NCBI GenBank assembly: GCA_035289385.1
Contig: DATDXI010000013.1
Span: 1 to 17,789 of the forward strand
Direction: 5' to 3'
Source: JACOZM01 sp035289385
GTDB taxonomy: Archaea; Nanobdellota; Nanobdellia; Woesearchaeales; GW2011-AR9
Length of the DNA: 17,789 nt
Shown: positions 1 through 4,693 of the stretch, in pieces
How the letters are laid out: each line of letters opens with the position of its first letter
How positions within the stretch are numbered: the first letter of the stretch is position 1
Program-made: the position numbers and the translations under genes
The notes under the pieces: model-generated
Seen by the model: only the letters and a program-made list of their open reading frames with translations
What the model was told of the DNA's origin: nothing
Database searches by the model: none

Positions 1-23
1 TAATCATTGACTTTTTCTACTGA

Positions 24-299
24 GCCGGAAATACCATAAACTTAATAAAAATTGGCGATATCATAATTTTCAAAAAAGAAAACAGCGAAGAAAAATTACA
101 GTGCACTGTAGAGAGGATAACGCTCTATAAAAGTGTCAGAGATTTATTGATGGCTGAAAGCACAGAATTCACATTATCAAGCACAAAAAATATTGAAGAA
201 GGAATTAAATCAATAGAATCAATTGATAATTATAAGGAATTAATAGCAAAAAACGGTGTGTTTGCAATAAAGTTGAAAGATGTGAAAACACTGTTATAG
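24..299 (+). pseudogene. ASCH-domain protein, 5'-truncated fragment
   Basis: The frame is open from just after a TGA at 21-23 to a TAG at 297-299. It reads as the C-terminal two thirds of an ASCH (PUA-like, RNA-binding) domain. Visible features are the strand 'IKIGDIIIF', a central 'LYKSVRDLL' helix, 'IEEGIKSIESI', and a final 'NGVFAIKL' strand, in the order and spacing usual for the family. The N-terminal part, including the usual start and the first strand and helix, is missing. There is no in-frame ATG before codon 43, and the other two frames are broken by stops just upstream. I read this as a decayed or truncated gene; a frameshift near base 40 or a gene entering from the left edge are alternatives. 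ASCH proteins are thought to act in RNA metabolism, but no substrate can be assigned. Confidence 0.5.
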
Positions 300-324
300 C
301 TGAAAATAGGTGAGGGCGTGATTG

Positions 325-346
325 AGTTTAATCGCTGTTAAACTCT
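325..346. repeat. Short inverted repeat GAGTTTAA/TTAAACTC
   Basis: An 8-bp perfect inverted repeat with a 6-base loop follows the ASCH fragment. The same GTTAAACTC word recurs in inverse orientation at 1751-1759, beyond the MFS gene, as part of the diverged inverted repeats around that gene. It could also work as a weak 3' hairpin for the ASCH fragment. Confidence 0.4.
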
Positions 347-406
347 CCCGTCAGGGATTGAATTTTAGTGCAACGTTCCGTAGCGAAGCGGAGGAAAAAT
401 TCAAAG

Positions 407-480
407 TAAATTTGAAGTCCGTTCTATCAAATGAGCGACAGCGATACATTAAGAGCAATAATCAAAGGGCTTGGGACTTT
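407..480 (+). repeat. Left inverted-repeat arm flanking the MFS gene
   Basis: This arm holds two words that recur in reverse complement on the far side of the MFS gene. TAAATTTGAAGTCC (407-420) matches 1735-1748, and AGGGCTTGGGACTTT (466-480) matches 1708-1722. The words are 45 bases apart here but only 12 on the right, so the arms are diverged copies. The inner word overlaps the MFS stop codon. Confidence 0.6.
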
Positions 481-1669
481 ATTCAAGATGTTCAGATTCA
501 ATTCTATTCATCAATGAGAATATTAAAGTTGCAATTCCTAAAAATAAAAAGGTTGCCCATAGTGAAAAATCTGCGAGTAAACCGACGATTGGGTAAAGAA
601 TCATTACAATTATTTTTTCAAGCATCGAAACTCCAGAAAGAACAGTTGCTCTATTTCTGCTTTCAATATGTCTATTCATAAAATCAGATAATACTGGAGA
701 TCTCATTATTTTTAATCCAGTAATTATGAATATTGCGACAAGAACAAAATAAACACTTCTGAAAAAGAATAATCCTATGAAAAATAATCCTGGAAGAATT
801 GCAGAATAAAATAATGCGTTTTTCATCCCAAATAAGTTTTCTATTCTTTTTATATTCAAGAGCAATAACATGCTGAAAAGATTAAATCCTGCCCCAATAA
901 AACCATTATATTTAACATCAATTCCCACAACTCCTGCTAATGATTGGTAAAACCAAAACATAAAGAAAGTTGTTGCAGAAATCAGAGCAAAGTTTAATGC
1001 AAAAACTCTCAATTTTTTATGCTTGAATATATACTTAAATCCATCAAATCCCTCTTTGATAAATTCTTCAACTTTTTCTTTTCTTTTTGGCTCACTCAAA
1101 GTTAGAGCAACAAAAAAAGTAAGCAACATGAATACACCTGAAATTATGAATGTCAAAGGAAGCGTTTTTGGATATGGTAAAATACTTGACCCAGCAATCA
1201 ATGAACCCAATGGAAATCCAATTAACATGCCTAAGGTTCCGGCAGATTCATATCTTGAAAAGAATACTTTAGCATCTTTATCTTTTTTGGTTTGGATTAG
1301 AGAGTCATAAATCAATGCTTTATCTGCTCCAGAAAGTAATGCAAATCCCAAAGCACCAATAAATTCTGCTAAAAAGAAAGCCCAATAATTATTTATGAAA
1401 CCAAAAATTGATATTGATATTGCAGAGAATAATCCTCCTAATATTATTGAGGCTTTTCTTCCATATTTATCAGCAACAACGCCGGTAGGGATTTCCAATA
1501 CAAATATCCAAAACATGAAGAAAGCCTCAAGAATAAATATTCTGGTATAACTAATATTTGCCCAATCGAGAAAAAAAGGAATTGCAACTGCTCCAAAGAA
1601 GTGTAAATTTCTAAGGAAGTTTACTAAATACATCTTCCAAATGTTTGATTTAATGTCGAAATTGAACAT
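479..1669 (-). CDS. MFS family transporter (probable drug/solute efflux)
   Basis: A polytopic membrane protein of about 396 residues with roughly 12 hydrophobic segments, the normal size for the major facilitator superfamily. The loop between helices 2 and 3 has the MFS motif A form GVVADKYGRK (residues about 63-72), and 'LEIPTGV' just before it is typical of the drug-efflux side of the family. A longer frame starts at 1717, but I place the start at the ATG at 1669. A TATA box centred near 1695 lies 26 nt upstream, as expected for a leaderless archaeal mRNA, and the extra 16 residues would be encoded by the flanking repeat. The gene is notably AT-rich and is bracketed by diverged inverted repeats, so it looks acquired. 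Substrate unknown. Confidence 0.85.
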   Translation of the reverse strand: MFNFDIKSNIWKMYLVNFLRNLHFFGAVAIPFFLDWANISYTRIFILEAFFMFWIFVLEIPTGVVADKYGRKASIILGGLFSAISISIFGFINNYWAFFLAEFIGALGFALLSGADKALIYDSLIQTKKDKDAKVFFSRYESAGTLGMLIGFPLGSLIAGSSILPYPKTLPLTFIISGVFMLLTFFVALTLSEPKRKEKVEEFIKEGFDGFKYIFKHKKLRVFALNFALISATTFFMFWFYQSLAGVVGIDVKYNGFIGAGFNLFSMLLLLNIKRIENLFGMKNALFYSAILPGLFFIGLFFFRSVYFVLVAIFIITGLKIMRSPVLSDFMNRHIESRNRATVLSGVSMLEKIIVMILYPIVGLLADFSLWATFLFLGIATLIFSLMNRIESEHLE

Positions 1670-1688
1670 GTTATATGAATAAAAGTAG

Positions 1689-1700
1689 TATCTTATAAAT
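1689..1700 (-). promoter_or_regulatory. TATA box for the MFS gene
   Basis: On the minus strand the sequence is ATTTATAAGATA, centred 26 nt before the ATG at 1669. This spacing predicts transcription starting at or next to the start codon and supports the shorter MFS start. Confidence 0.55.
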
Positions 1701-1707
1701 ACATCGA

Positions 1708-1759
1708 AAAGTCCCAAGCCCTCTTCGTTTCGTAGGACTTCAAATTTATTGAGTTTAAC
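1708..1759 (-). repeat. Right inverted-repeat arm flanking the MFS gene
   Basis: Reverse-complement copies of the words at 466-480 (15 bp, here 1708-1722), 407-420 (14 bp, here 1735-1748) and 337-345 (9 bp, here 1751-1759) occur in the same outside-to-inside order as on the left. The arms therefore point towards each other around the MFS gene. Confidence 0.6.
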
Positions 1760-1760
1760 T

Positions 1761-1835
1761 CTTTCTTTCCCTAATCCCTCTATGGAGTGATGACCTTATG
1801 AAGCTCTAAAACCCCAAAAGATTAGGGAAAGAAAG
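1761..1835. repeat. Perfect 16-bp inverted repeat with 43-nt loop (possible structured RNA)
   Basis: CTTTCTTTCCCTAATC (1761-1776) is exactly complementary to 1820-1835. The loop contains smaller complementary pairs such as CTC/GAG and the word GTGATGA, which matches a box C, but no matching box D (CTGA) is present. No coding frame crosses it convincingly. It could be a small RNA, a 3' structure or a DNA-level hairpin. Confidence 0.5.
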
Positions 1836-1874
1836 TCCCGCAGGAAAATTTTGAAAAGCGAAAAGAATAAAAAT

Positions 1875-1910
1875 AAAACCTAAACAGAAGCGGGGTCTGT
1901 TTAAGGGTTT
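1875..1910 (-). terminator. Hairpin terminator, probably for the 61-aa gene
   Basis: TAAACAGA (1881-1888) pairs perfectly with TCTGTTTA (1896-1903) around a 7-base GC-rich loop. A bulged A is followed by further AAAACC/GGTTTT pairing. On the minus strand a U-rich tract follows. The hairpin sits directly after the stop codon at 1911 of the small minus-strand gene, so termination of that gene is the simplest role. The structure is nearly symmetrical and could also work on the plus strand. Confidence 0.55.
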
Positions 1911-2096
1911 TTACTGCCTATCTGTTTGAAGGAGATGGTTATTTATCTCAAGATAGTACCTGGCCCGATGTTGGGCTCCGTAAAGCATCTTTATCTTTGC
2001 CTGATAAGAAGCTTTGCAGTAAAATATATGCTGGACATCTCTGAAAAATTGTTCATAAATGTCTTCATAATTTTTTACCAGTTGTTCTTTTTTCAT
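1911..2096 (-). CDS. Small charged hypothetical protein (61 aa)
   Basis: I do not recognise this protein. It is 61 residues, rich in Lys, Gln, Tyr and His, with no signal peptide or membrane segment, and is probably mostly helical ('KNYEDIYEQFFRDVQHIF', then 'KIKMLYGAQHRARYYLEI'). Two things argue that it is real. An archaeal ribosome-binding site, AAGGTGAT, lies 4 nt before the ATG, and a strong hairpin with a U-rich tail follows the stop immediately. It sits in the accessory segment between the MFS gene and the tRNA-Leu/recombinase pair, so it may be cargo of the integrated element. No function can be given. Confidence 0.55.
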   Translation of the reverse strand: MKKEQLVKNYEDIYEQFFRDVQHIFYCKASYQAKIKMLYGAQHRARYYLEINNHLLQTDRQ

Positions 2097-2272
2097 GGAA
2101 TCACCTTTTTGTTTTTAACCCCAAATTAGGTGAAGGGAGATTATGTGATTTTCCTGAAAGAGAAAAGAACAATATTTCTCCCGAATCCACAAAAAAACAA
2201 TCAAAAAGTGTGTGAATGAAACAAAAGAACGTACTAAAAATAAGACCCACAAGACATTTTTTAAACGTATTT

Positions 2273-2352
2273 TGTCCAGTGTAAAACTGTTTGATTCCAC
2301 AAAATTTTCAGCTTTAAAGGCTTTGCTTATAAACCTACTCCCGCACTGGACA
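2273..2352. repeat. 9-bp inverted repeat upstream of tRNA-Leu
   Basis: TGTCCAGTG at 2273-2281 is the exact reverse complement of CACTGGACA at 2344-2352. The arms resemble the acceptor stem of the neighbouring tRNA (GCCAGTG/CACTGGC), so they may be remnants of an earlier insertion or a regulatory palindrome. The rest of 2130-2364 holds nothing I can assign. Confidence 0.35.
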
Positions 2353-2364
2353 ACTGCGGATAGA

Positions 2365-2373
2365 GTATATAAA
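2365..2373 (+). promoter_or_regulatory. TATA box for tRNA-Leu
   Basis: GTATATAAA is centred about 33 nt before the first base of the tRNA, predicting a start a few bases upstream of the mature 5' end. Confidence 0.5.
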
Positions 2374-2437
2374 CTACTAAAATTGTTAGGATACTTAGAA
2401 TGCCAGTGTCGCCTAATGGTATGGCGAGAGTCTTAAA

Positions 2438-2471
2438 CAACCCCTAGGCTGCACCTAAGGGTGGGTAAGAC
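2438..2471 (+). other. tRNA-Leu intron 1 (position 37/38)
   Basis: A bulge-helix-bulge can be drawn: outer helix AGAGT/ACTTT, central helix CTTA/TAAG, 5' bulge AAC, 3' bulge ACA, and an intron hairpin ACCC(C)TAGG/CCTAAGGGT. Cutting after the second base of each bulge gives a normal 7-base anticodon loop. Confidence 0.7.
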
Positions 2472-2502
2472 AACTTTTGTCCGCCCAGGACTTGTGGGTT
2501 CA

Positions 2503-2541
2503 GTGACATGCAAACGAGCAAAGCAAGTTTGCTCGCAAGTC
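2503..2541 (+). other. T-loop insertion in tRNA-Leu (probable second intron)
   Basis: About 39 nt separates TTCA from ACT in the T-loop. Removing 2503-2541 gives the loop TTCAACT, keeping the conserved A58. The insert has an 8-bp hairpin CGAGCAAA/TTTGCTCG, and AGTGAC/GTCACT pair at its base. A standard bulge-helix-bulge is not obvious, so the splice points are uncertain. Confidence 0.45.
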
Positions 2542-2613
2542 ACTCCCACCACTGGCGACTAATAATCAAGGCAACTATTTTAATCTTTCGCTGTAAAGAA
2601 AAAGGTGATAAAA

Positions 2614-3408
2614 ATGTTTCAACCATTGATTGATGAATGCCGACTGAGAAATTACTCAGAGAAAACCAGAAAAATATATCTTCAATATAACGAGCATTTC
2701 CTCAAATTCAGCAGGAAAGGGCCTTTACAGATTACCGAAAAAGATATCCGAAATTATCTGTTATATCTTTCTGACAAAAATCTTTCCTCTGCAACCATAA
2801 ATCTGGCGCATAATGCCTTAGAATTTTATTATGGGACTATTCTTAAGCGGAAGTTCAGCATACCCTTCCAAAAAAAAGAGCATAGAATTCACTATGTTGC
2901 TTCTCTGAATGATATCGAAAAAATGATTGCTGTTACCCTCAATCCTAAACATAAATTGATTATCAAATTGCTGTATTGTTCTGGAGTGAGAAGATCGGAG
3001 TTAGTAAAAATAAAACTGAATGATATTCATACAGAACGAAAGCTTATCCATATCCAACAAGGCAAAGGGAATAAAGACCGTTATACGATCATTTCATCGG
3101 CTCTCTTGACAGAGATTAAAGAGTATGTAGAGAAACGTCCTTATCAAAGTGAATATTTGTTTGCTTCCCGAGATGGGCATTTGACTACAGCTACGGTCGA
3201 AGCGGTAATTAAGGAAGCGGCTAGAAAAGCCCGAATAAAAAACATAACTCCTCACACTTTACGGAGAAGCTTTGCTACTCACCACCTGCATAAGGGAACT
3301 AAATTGCCGTACGTGCAGAAAATGATGGGGCATAAGGATATTAGAACCACTCAAGGCTATTGGGATATCCCTATGGAATGTTTGAATGAAGTAGAGAGAT
3401 TATGCTGA
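2614..3408 (+). CDS. Tyrosine recombinase / integrase, XerA-like
   Basis: A 264-residue site-specific recombinase of the archaeal XerA/phage-integrase family. Residues about 1-90 form the core-binding (SAM-like) domain and 95-264 the catalytic domain. The catalytic set is complete: R126 in SGVRRSEL, K151 in GKGNKDR, H214 and R217 in HTLRRSF, H240 in MMGHKD, and the nucleophile Y249 in TTQGYW. A GTG nine bases upstream is also in frame, but AAGGTGAT at 2602-2609 is placed to serve the ATG at 2614. The gene lies between tRNA-Leu and a duplicated end of tRNA-Arg, so its likely role is integration or excision of a mobile element at that tRNA. Chromosome-dimer resolution, as for cellular XerA, is the alternative. 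Confidence 0.9.
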   Translation: MFQPLIDECRLRNYSEKTRKIYLQYNEHFLKFSRKGPLQITEKDIRNYLLYLSDKNLSSATINLAHNALEFYYGTILKRKFSIPFQKKEHRIHYVASLNDIEKMIAVTLNPKHKLIIKLLYCSGVRRSELVKIKLNDIHTERKLIHIQQGKGNKDRYTIISSALLTEIKEYVEKRPYQSEYLFASRDGHLTTATVEAVIKEAARKARIKNITPHTLRRSFATHHLHKGTKLPYVQKMMGHKDIRTTQGYWDIPMECLNEVERLC

Positions 3409-3431
3409 GAGGTAAAGCTACGTGGAATGAA

Positions 3432-3448
3432 AAATACGGGCCCGATGA
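3432..3448 (+). repeat. Duplicated tRNA-Arg 3' end (candidate att site copy)
   Basis: AAATACGGGCCCGATGA is identical to 3522-3538, which is the 3' end of the intact tRNA-Arg plus its downstream flank. The copies are in direct orientation with a period of exactly 90 bp. A duplicated tRNA 3' end 24 bp after an integrase gene is typical of an attachment site. Confidence 0.7.
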
Positions 3449-3487
3449 TGCTCCTCACGCCAGTTACCCTAGGCAAGTCGTATGTCT

Positions 3488-3512
3488 GAGGGATATTCTG
3501 CTGAAATCCCTC
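3488..3512. repeat. Hairpin between the two att copies
   Basis: GAGGGAT (3488-3494) pairs with ATCCCTC (3506-3512) around an 11-base loop. It is the only structure seen in the 73 bp between the two att-like copies. It may be the tRNA-Arg 3' trailer/terminator or a remnant of an element. Confidence 0.35.
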
Positions 3513-3521
3513 TTATGAAAG

Positions 3522-3538
3522 AAATACGGGCCCGATGA
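3522..3538 (+). repeat. tRNA-Arg 3' end copy inside the intact gene (candidate att site)
   Basis: This is the second copy of the 17-bp direct repeat. It covers the 3' acceptor strand and discriminator base of tRNA-Arg and five flanking bases. Confidence 0.65.
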
Positions 3539-3622
3539 GATTTGAACTCACGATCTACAGCTTAGGAGGCTGTCACCCTATTTGCCCAATTCTGTTGTAT
3601 TCCCAGGCTAGGCTACGGGCCC
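3527..3622 (-). tRNA. tRNA-Arg(CCU) with D-loop intron
   Basis: The acceptor stem GGGCCCG/CGGGCCC, anticodon arm ACAGC-CTCCTAA-GCTGT with anticodon CCU (complement at 3564-3566), and a T-arm with TTCAAAT are all standard. G73 is present and CCA is not encoded. The D-arm is interrupted after G18-G19 by a 21-nt intron; removing it gives a normal D-arm and a 75-nt tRNA. A TATA-like AAATATTATTAAAG lies about 31 nt upstream on the minus strand (3646-3659). The gene is the target of the att-like duplication on its 3' side. Confidence 0.88.
3582..3602 (-). other. D-loop intron of tRNA-Arg
   Basis: On the tRNA strand a full bulge-helix-bulge can be drawn: outer helix CCTA/TAGG, central helix GCCT/GGGC, 5' bulge GGG, 3' bulge AAA, and a short inner AAT/ATT stem. 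Cutting after the second base of each bulge removes 21 nt. This is a non-canonical position compared with the common 37/38 site. Confidence 0.7.
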
Positions 3623-3700
3623 ACTTGAACAGCGTTTCCCTCGCTCTTTAATAATATTTCTACGTTCATTTATGCCTCTATTACCAGAAATATCTCAATC

Positions 3701-4141
3701 TTAAACCACAATCATGCTCTTCGTCTCTTTGATGCCAGCTATCTGCTGTACTTTTGTTAACAGAACTTGATTGAATTCTTTCACATCCTTCACTTGAATG
3801 ACAGCAATGATATCCGTTCCACCGGCAATGACATCTGCCCGTTGGATAAAGTCAAAAGCGCTCAGCTCTTGAGCAATATCATGCTGTGTTTTATGAACCT
3901 GCTTCAGATGCTCTAAATTGACAGAAATAAGAACATAGGCCATAAATCCCTTATTCAACACTTCCGGATGAACATCAATGGTAAATTTCCTGATGATCCC
4001 TTGCGCTTTTAACCTCTGAATCCTATTATGGACAGTAGTGATGGGAAGATGCGCTTCTTTAGCAATATCTCTCGTAGCATAATCCCCATGCTCCTGCAAT
4101 ATCTCGATGATCTTCAGGTCTTTATCGTCTAATGACTCCAT
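3701..4141 (-). CDS. Lrp/AsnC family transcriptional regulator
   Basis: A 146-residue protein with the standard two-domain layout. There is an N-terminal winged helix-turn-helix (residues about 5-55, with 'DYATRDIAKEAHLPITTVHNR') and a C-terminal RAM ligand-binding/dimerisation domain (about 65-146, with 'ADVIAGGTDIIAVI'). It should bind DNA as a dimer or higher oligomer and respond to an amino acid or similar small ligand, which cannot be named from sequence. Its upstream region is unusually elaborate: a strong BRE/TATA promoter near 4286, a 16-bp palindrome between TATA and the predicted start site, and a terminator-like hairpin in the leader. Autoregulation, common in this family, is likely. 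It faces away from the tRNA-Asn/aspS cluster. Confidence 0.9.
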   Translation of the reverse strand: MESLDDKDLKIIEILQEHGDYATRDIAKEAHLPITTVHNRIQRLKAQGIIRKFTIDVHPEVLNKGFMAYVLISVNLEHLKQVHKTQHDIAQELSAFDFIQRADVIAGGTDIIAVIQVKDVKEFNQVLLTKVQQIAGIKETKSMIVV

Positions 4142-4174
4142 TGTTTCCTCTGCTGTTGATTGACAGGGAATACA

Positions 4175-4213
4175 TCAAAAAAATAAAACAGGAGGGCTCT
4201 TGGTTGGAGCCAT
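4175..4213 (-). CDS. Possible 12-aa leader peptide overlapping the leader hairpin
   Basis: An ATG at 4213 opens a 12-codon frame (MAPTKSPPVLFF) ending in TGA at 4175-4177. It is preceded by AAAAAGG. The frame spans the terminator-like hairpin and its U-tract in the leader of the Lrp-family gene. This is a small frame that could be chance; it is listed because its position resembles that of leader peptides in attenuators. Confidence 0.2.
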   Translation of the reverse strand: MAPTKSPPVLFF

Positions 4214-4216
4214 CCT
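4177..4216 (-). terminator. Terminator-like hairpin in the Lrp leader
   Basis: The arms 4190-4199 and 4207-4216 pair over 10 bp with one mismatch around a 7-base loop. On the minus strand GTTTTATTTTTTTG follows, giving a complete intrinsic-terminator shape between the predicted promoter and the regulator's ATG. A shorter T5 run also follows on the plus strand. Confidence 0.5.
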
Positions 4217-4260
4217 TTTTATGGTCGGTTAGTTCTTTTGTTCGATTCTACCAGTTACTT

Positions 4261-4276
4261 TGGAACATATGTTCCA
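4261..4276. promoter_or_regulatory. 16-bp perfect palindrome, probable operator
   Basis: TGGAACATATGTTCCA is its own reverse complement. It lies just downstream of the minus-strand TATA box and covers the interval up to the predicted transcription start of the Lrp-family gene, a position where a bound dimer would block transcription. Confidence 0.6.
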
Positions 4277-4280
4277 TCTA

Positions 4281-4296
4281 CTATATAAATATTTCG
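4281..4296 (-). promoter_or_regulatory. BRE/TATA promoter of the Lrp-family gene
   Basis: On the minus strand CGAAAT is directly followed by ATTTATATAG, a close match to archaeal BRE plus TATA box. The predicted start is near 4260, leaving a leader of about 120 nt before the ATG at 4141. Confidence 0.6.
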
Positions 4297-4363
4297 ATTA
4301 TTTTGTGGTTTAATCCTAACTTAATGGATTTCATTTATAAAGAAGGTGGATAAAGCTGGTTTG

Positions 4364-4535
4364 GAGATGGCGGTTTTTGAAAATGGAGGTATTTGGTTCG
4401 CTTCCGGTGAGTAGGGCCGACTCGCTTTCTTGATGTTTTTACTCTACTGCAGTCACCCCGGATGGGGCAACCCCCGACCGCAAGTGATGTCATTTTTTAG
4501 AACCGCTCGTGGATTGGCACTACTCACCTCTCAAC
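4364..4535 (+). ncRNA. Candidate structured RNA in the Lrp/tRNA-Asn gap
   Basis: This GC-rich stretch lies in an AT-rich gap and carries no convincing reading frame. GGTGAGTAG (4406-4414) is the exact reverse complement of CTACTCACC (4520-4528). Between them are CCCC-GGAT-GGGG (4456-4467), an alternative GGGG-CAA-CCCC pairing, and TCAC/GTGA around 4453-4487, then a T6 run at 4493-4498. A TATA-like ATTTATAAAG at 4333-4342 would start a transcript near 4364. I could not match it to RNase P, SRP or H/ACA RNA. The boundaries are guesses, and it may be only a leader or trailer. Confidence 0.3.
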
Positions 4536-4561
4536 TAAATACGCGCTTAAAAACAATAAAT

Positions 4562-4570
4562 ATTTATAAT
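4562..4570 (+). promoter_or_regulatory. TATA box for tRNA-Asn (and perhaps aspS-tgt)
   Basis: ATTTATAAT, preceded by AAATA, is centred 30 nt before the tRNA 5' end. No separate strong promoter is seen in the 10 bp between the tRNA and aspS, so aspS may be read through from here. CTTATAAAAC at 4586-4595 is a second TATA-like box that would start inside the tRNA. Confidence 0.5.
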
Positions 4571-4595
4571 GGCACCAAAATCTTCCTTATAAAAC

Positions 4596-4683
4596 GGCCT
4601 CGTAGCTTAGCCGGTGGAGCAGTCGGCTGTTAGCCTTTAGGAAAGATACCGACCGGTCGCCAGTTCAAGTCTGGCCGAGGCCG
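4596..4683 (+). tRNA. tRNA-Asn(GUU) with 15-nt intron
   Basis: The acceptor stem GGCCTCG/CGAGGCC, D-arm, anticodon stem GTCGG/CCGAC (4622-4626, 4649-4653), variable loop and T-arm GCCAG-TTCAAGT-CTGGC are all regular, with G73 at 4683 and no encoded CCA. The anticodon GTT is at 4629-4631. A 15-nt intron sits at the canonical 37/38 position. The AspRS gene starts 11 nt after the tRNA, and an AsnRS gene follows two genes later, so the tRNA is grouped with its own synthetase. Confidence 0.9.
4633..4647 (+). other. tRNA-Asn intron (position 37/38)
   Basis: Removing 15 nt gives the 7-base loop CTGTTAA. The bulge-helix-bulge is imperfect: central CTGT/AAAG has one G-A mismatch, with bulges TAG and ATA and a tiny CC-TTTA-GG hairpin. 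The intron is near the minimum size. Confidence 0.6.
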
Positions 4684-4693
4684 CCTTACGATC

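Larger units (their letters stand above)
2402..2557 (+). tRNA. Class II tRNA-Leu(UAA)-like gene with two insertions
   Basis: The acceptor stem GCCAGTG/CACTGGC (2402-2408, 2550-2556), a D-arm with GG at the expected place, the anticodon stem AGAGT/ACTTT (2427-2431, 2473-2477), a 16-nt variable arm with GTCC/GGAC pairing, and the T-stem GTGGG/CCCAC (2494-2498, 2545-2549) can all be drawn. After removal of a 34-nt intron the anticodon loop is CTTAAAA with anticodon UAA (2434-2436), decoding the Leu codon UUA. The long variable arm fits Leu. A second insertion of about 39 nt interrupts the T-loop. The base at position 73 is G, whereas Leu tRNAs normally have A73, so either the identity is unusual or the gene is decaying. 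CCA is not encoded. The recombinase gene begins 57 bp downstream. Confidence 0.7.

Noticed and set aside
322..681. 119-codon plus-strand frame
   Set aside because: More than half lies antisense to the MFS gene and the rest crosses the inverted-repeat arm. It has no ribosome-binding site or promoter and no domain-like pattern.
1958..1974. GGCCCGATG match to the tRNA-Arg 3' end, considered as a third att site
   Set aside because: Only about 9 contiguous bases match, and it lies inside the 61-aa coding region; chance similarity is more likely.
2115..2300. 61-codon minus-strand frame upstream of the small gene
   Set aside because: It is rich in Phe/Leu as expected of translated AT-rich DNA, has no ribosome-binding site, and its opposite strand has an equally open frame that runs into tRNA-Leu.
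2212..2436. 74-codon plus-strand frame ending inside tRNA-Leu
   Set aside because: It overlaps the tRNA and its promoter and has no start signals.
3441..3505. Possible box C/D guide RNA (GATGATG followed by CTGA twice)
   Set aside because: The box C is imperfect and partly belongs to the duplicated tRNA end; spacing and a C'/D' pair are not convincing.
4132..4353. 73-codon plus-strand frame over the Lrp leader
   Set aside because: It crosses the operator, promoter and hairpin of the regulator and has low-complexity composition; a shadow frame.
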